From Pseudomonadota bacterium (GTDB lineage Bacteria > Pseudomonadota > Alphaproteobacteria > Rhizobiales > Hyphomicrobiaceae): 7,393 nt of DNA. Positions 6,365 to 7,393 of this stretch are shown here, in pieces (position 1 is the first letter of the stretch; every line of letters starts with the position of its first letter). The notes beneath the pieces were generated by a model. It ran no database searches and was not told the origin of the DNA. It saw only the letters and a program-made list of their open reading frames with translations. Location of the stretch: positions 1 through 7,393 of the forward strand of contig JAKAXS010000125.1 of assembly GCA_021816505.1 (NCBI GenBank). The letters run 5' to 3'. Made by a program: the position numbers and the translations under genes.

Positions 6365-6370
6365 ACGATC

Positions 6371-6637
6371 ATGAACGTTTTGAGTAAGTCTGTTCTGGCG
6401 ACGAGCGCTGCTGCGCTGCTGTTCAGCCTGTCGGTGGCCGCACCCGCCCAGGCCGGCGGCAAGAAGCACCTCCACATCCATCCGCATCACCACCACTTCC
6501 ACGGCCATCACCACGGCTGGGGATCACGCGTGTACATCGGTGGCGGCTACGGTCACGGCTGCGGCTATTACAAGCGGATGTGGTGGAAGACCGGCAGCTT
6601 CTACTGGAAGGCAAAGTACTACGACTGCGTCTACTGA
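6371..6637 (+). CDS. small exported histidine-rich protein of unknown function
   Basis: An 88-residue protein with a strong ribosome-binding site (AAGGAG, six bases before the ATG). Residues 1-28 form a clear Sec signal peptide ending APAQA, leaving about 60 residues. Residues 33-48 contain eleven His in sixteen positions, with one more at 62. Then comes a Gly/Tyr segment (57-67) and a C-terminal aromatic block (W71, W72, Y78, W79, Y83, Y84, Y88) with just two Cys, C64 and C86, which could form a disulfide in the periplasm. The C-terminal pattern (C-G-Y-Y ... K-T-G-S-x-Y-W ... Y-Y-x-C) resembles very small secreted proteins common in Hyphomicrobiales, whose role I do not know. The His cluster suggests binding of Zn, Ni, Cu or a similar ion, as storage, buffering or a chaperone; this is inference from composition. 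The gene is monocistronic: structured leader before, terminator after. Confidence 0.85.
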   Translation: MNVLSKSVLATSAAALLFSLSVAAPAQAGGKKHLHIHPHHHHFHGHHHGWGSRVYIGGGYGHGCGYYKRMWWKTGSFYWKAKYYDCVY

Positions 6638-6661
6638 TCGAACTGATCGGACTTCAGTTTG

Positions 6662-6687
6662 CGCCTCCGGCCCTGCCGGAGGCGTTT
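6662..6687 (+). terminator. intrinsic terminator of the histidine-rich gene
   Basis: CGCCTCCGG (6662-6670) pairs perfectly with CCGGAGGCG (6676-6684), loop CCCTG, immediately followed by TTT and then CTC. It begins 25 bases after the stop codon. A 9-bp G+C-rich stem touching a short T-run is a good intrinsic terminator, and it separates this gene from the ferritin-like gene. Confidence 0.75.
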
Positions 6688-6721
6688 CTCGTCAGGCACA
6701 CCGCGTTGTGCGCGTGAGCGG

Positions 6722-6746
6722 GGAACCAGCAGGGAGCGTTGGCGTT
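6722..6746 (+). promoter_or_regulatory. EcfG-type general stress promoter of the ferritin-like gene
   Basis: GGAAC at 6722-6726, 16 bases, then CGTT at 6743-6746. This matches exactly the GGAAC-N16/17-CGTT consensus of the alphaproteobacterial general stress sigma factor (EcfG/RpoE2, under PhyR-NepR control). It lies after the preceding terminator and 51 bases before the ATG at 6798. The downstream family is stress-related, which agrees. Confidence 0.7.
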
Positions 6747-6797
6747 CTTGGGCCCACACGGACCAAAGCTGTCAAACCCCAACTCAGCGAGGACGTC

Positions 6798-7286
6798 ATG
6801 GCCATCGAGAACCTCAAAGACCTGTTCGTTCACACCCTCCAGGACATCTATTACGCGGAAAAAAAGATCGTCAAAGCCCTGCCGAAGATGGTTAAGGCCG
6901 CCGATTCCGCCCAACTGCGCAAGGCGTTCGAAAAGCACCTCGCCGAAACCGAAGGCCAGGTGAAGCGCCTTGAGGACGTCTTCGCGGCGATCGACGAAAA
7001 GCCGAAGGCCGTGAAGTGTCCCGCCATCGACGGGATTCTCGACGAGGCCGATGAACTGGTCGGCGAGATCAAGGACAAGGACACGCGCGACGCGGCCATG
7101 ATCGCCGCCGCACAGGCCGTCGAGCACTACGAGATCACGCGCTACGGCACGCTGGCATCGTGGGCCGGCATGCTGGGCCTCGACGAGGCGGTGACGCTTC
7201 TCGAAAAGACGCTGGAGGAAGAAAAGGCCACGGATTTGGCTCTCACAAAGCTGGCCGAGAGCAAACTGAACAAGGAAGCGGCATAA
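6798..7286 (+). CDS. YciE-type (DUF892) ferritin-like domain protein
   Basis: A 162-residue cytoplasmic protein, full length for the DUF892/YciE family, forming a four-helix ferritin-like bundle. Helix 1 (about 4-35) has 'LKDLFVHTLQDIYYAEKKIVKALPKM', the family hallmark, with E21 as a likely metal ligand. Helix 2 (about 38-66) has 'LRKAFEKHLAETEGQVKRLEDVF', with H47, E50 and E52 as candidates. Helix 3 (about 95-125) has 'AVEHYEITRYGTLASWA', with E109, H110 and E112. Helix 4 (about 128-156) has E136 and E140-E142. Relatives are induced by osmotic, stationary-phase or oxidative stress; a di-iron role is proposed but the reaction is not established. GAGGA at 6789-6793 is the ribosome-binding site, with a short spacing of four. 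The open frame continues upstream through a terminator, so 6798 is the real start. Confidence 0.93.
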   Translation: MAIENLKDLFVHTLQDIYYAEKKIVKALPKMVKAADSAQLRKAFEKHLAETEGQVKRLEDVFAAIDEKPKAVKCPAIDGILDEADELVGEIKDKDTRDAAMIAAAQAVEHYEITRYGTLASWAGMLGLDEAVTLLEKTLEEEKATDLALTKLAESKLNKEAA

Positions 7287-7393
7287 ACTTTTCGAAGATT
7301 ATTTTTCGAGTTCCGCAGGGAACAGCGCCCAGCCGGGAGGGTTGGCACAGTACACCCATCGAGACCGGCGCTCACGCTCCCTGGCGCCCTGCT
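7287..7393. other. right-hand intergenic end, no supported gene
   Basis: The segment opens with an A/T-rich stretch (7286-7308). A small hairpin follows, GTTCC (7310-7314) with GGAAC (7319-7323) around a 4-base loop. GGAAC-N16-GGTT at 7319-7343 is one base off the EcfG consensus and may belong to a gene beyond the edge. No ORF with a credible start, and no strong terminator for the ferritin-like gene, is visible. Confidence 0.45.

Noticed and set aside
6175..6370. EcfG-type promoter for the histidine-rich gene
   Set aside because: I looked for GGAAC with CGTT at 16-17 bases on the plus strand in this gap and found none, so the neighbour's stress promoter is not shared.
6540..6797. Upstream extension of the DUF892 frame as an N-terminal domain
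   Set aside because: It would run through the 3' part of the histidine-rich gene, its terminator and the EcfG promoter; the family starts at the MAIENLKDLF segment.
1..7393. Mobile element, CRISPR array, tRNA or rRNA
   Set aside because: No regularly spaced direct repeats, transposase or integrase frames, terminal inverted repeats or tRNA-like cloverleafs were seen on either strand.

Overview
The window is chromosomal DNA of high G+C content, with coding regions dominated by G/C third positions. The gene content fits an alphaproteobacterium, most likely of the order Hyphomicrobiales; that placement is inferred from protein character and gene order, not from a marker gene. Supporting points are the N-terminus of the Aat transferase, the run M48 protease - DsbA - AroQ - AccB - AccC - Aat, and a good match to the alphaproteobacterial general stress (EcfG) promoter. 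There is no transposase, integrase, CRISPR array, tRNA or rRNA.

Layout. Positions 1-293 hold the 5' part of a minus-strand PLP-dependent aminotransferase that runs off the left edge. It diverges from the rest, which is all on the plus strand. Positions 489-2777 hold an exported BepA-like M48 metalloprotease with a TPR tail and an exported DsbA/ScsC-like thiol oxidoreductase, together an envelope protein-quality pair. A strong hairpin terminator follows at 2795-2831. Positions 2986-5301 hold aroQ, accB and accC, tightly spaced and probably one operon, combining the third step of the shikimate pathway with the biotin carrier and biotin carboxylase halves of acetyl-CoA carboxylase. After a 192-bp gap with several short inverted repeats comes aat (5494-6174), the N-end-rule leucyl/phenylalanyl-tRNA-protein transferase.

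The right end is the accessory part. A very small exported histidine-rich protein (6371-6637) is preceded by a leader that can fold into a three-way junction, with the ribosome-binding site held in the closing helix. It is followed by a clear terminator. Next is a YciE-type (DUF892) ferritin-like protein (6798-7286) behind a GGAAC-N16-CGTT element, which is the consensus for the alphaproteobacterial general stress sigma factor. The last 107 bases hold no gene I can support.

The core genes are ordinary housekeeping genes. The best candidates for something undescribed are the structured leader of the histidine-rich gene, that protein itself, the extra CxxC at the extreme C-terminus of the DsbA-like protein, and the protease/oxidoreductase pairing. 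I found no multi-gene novel system here.
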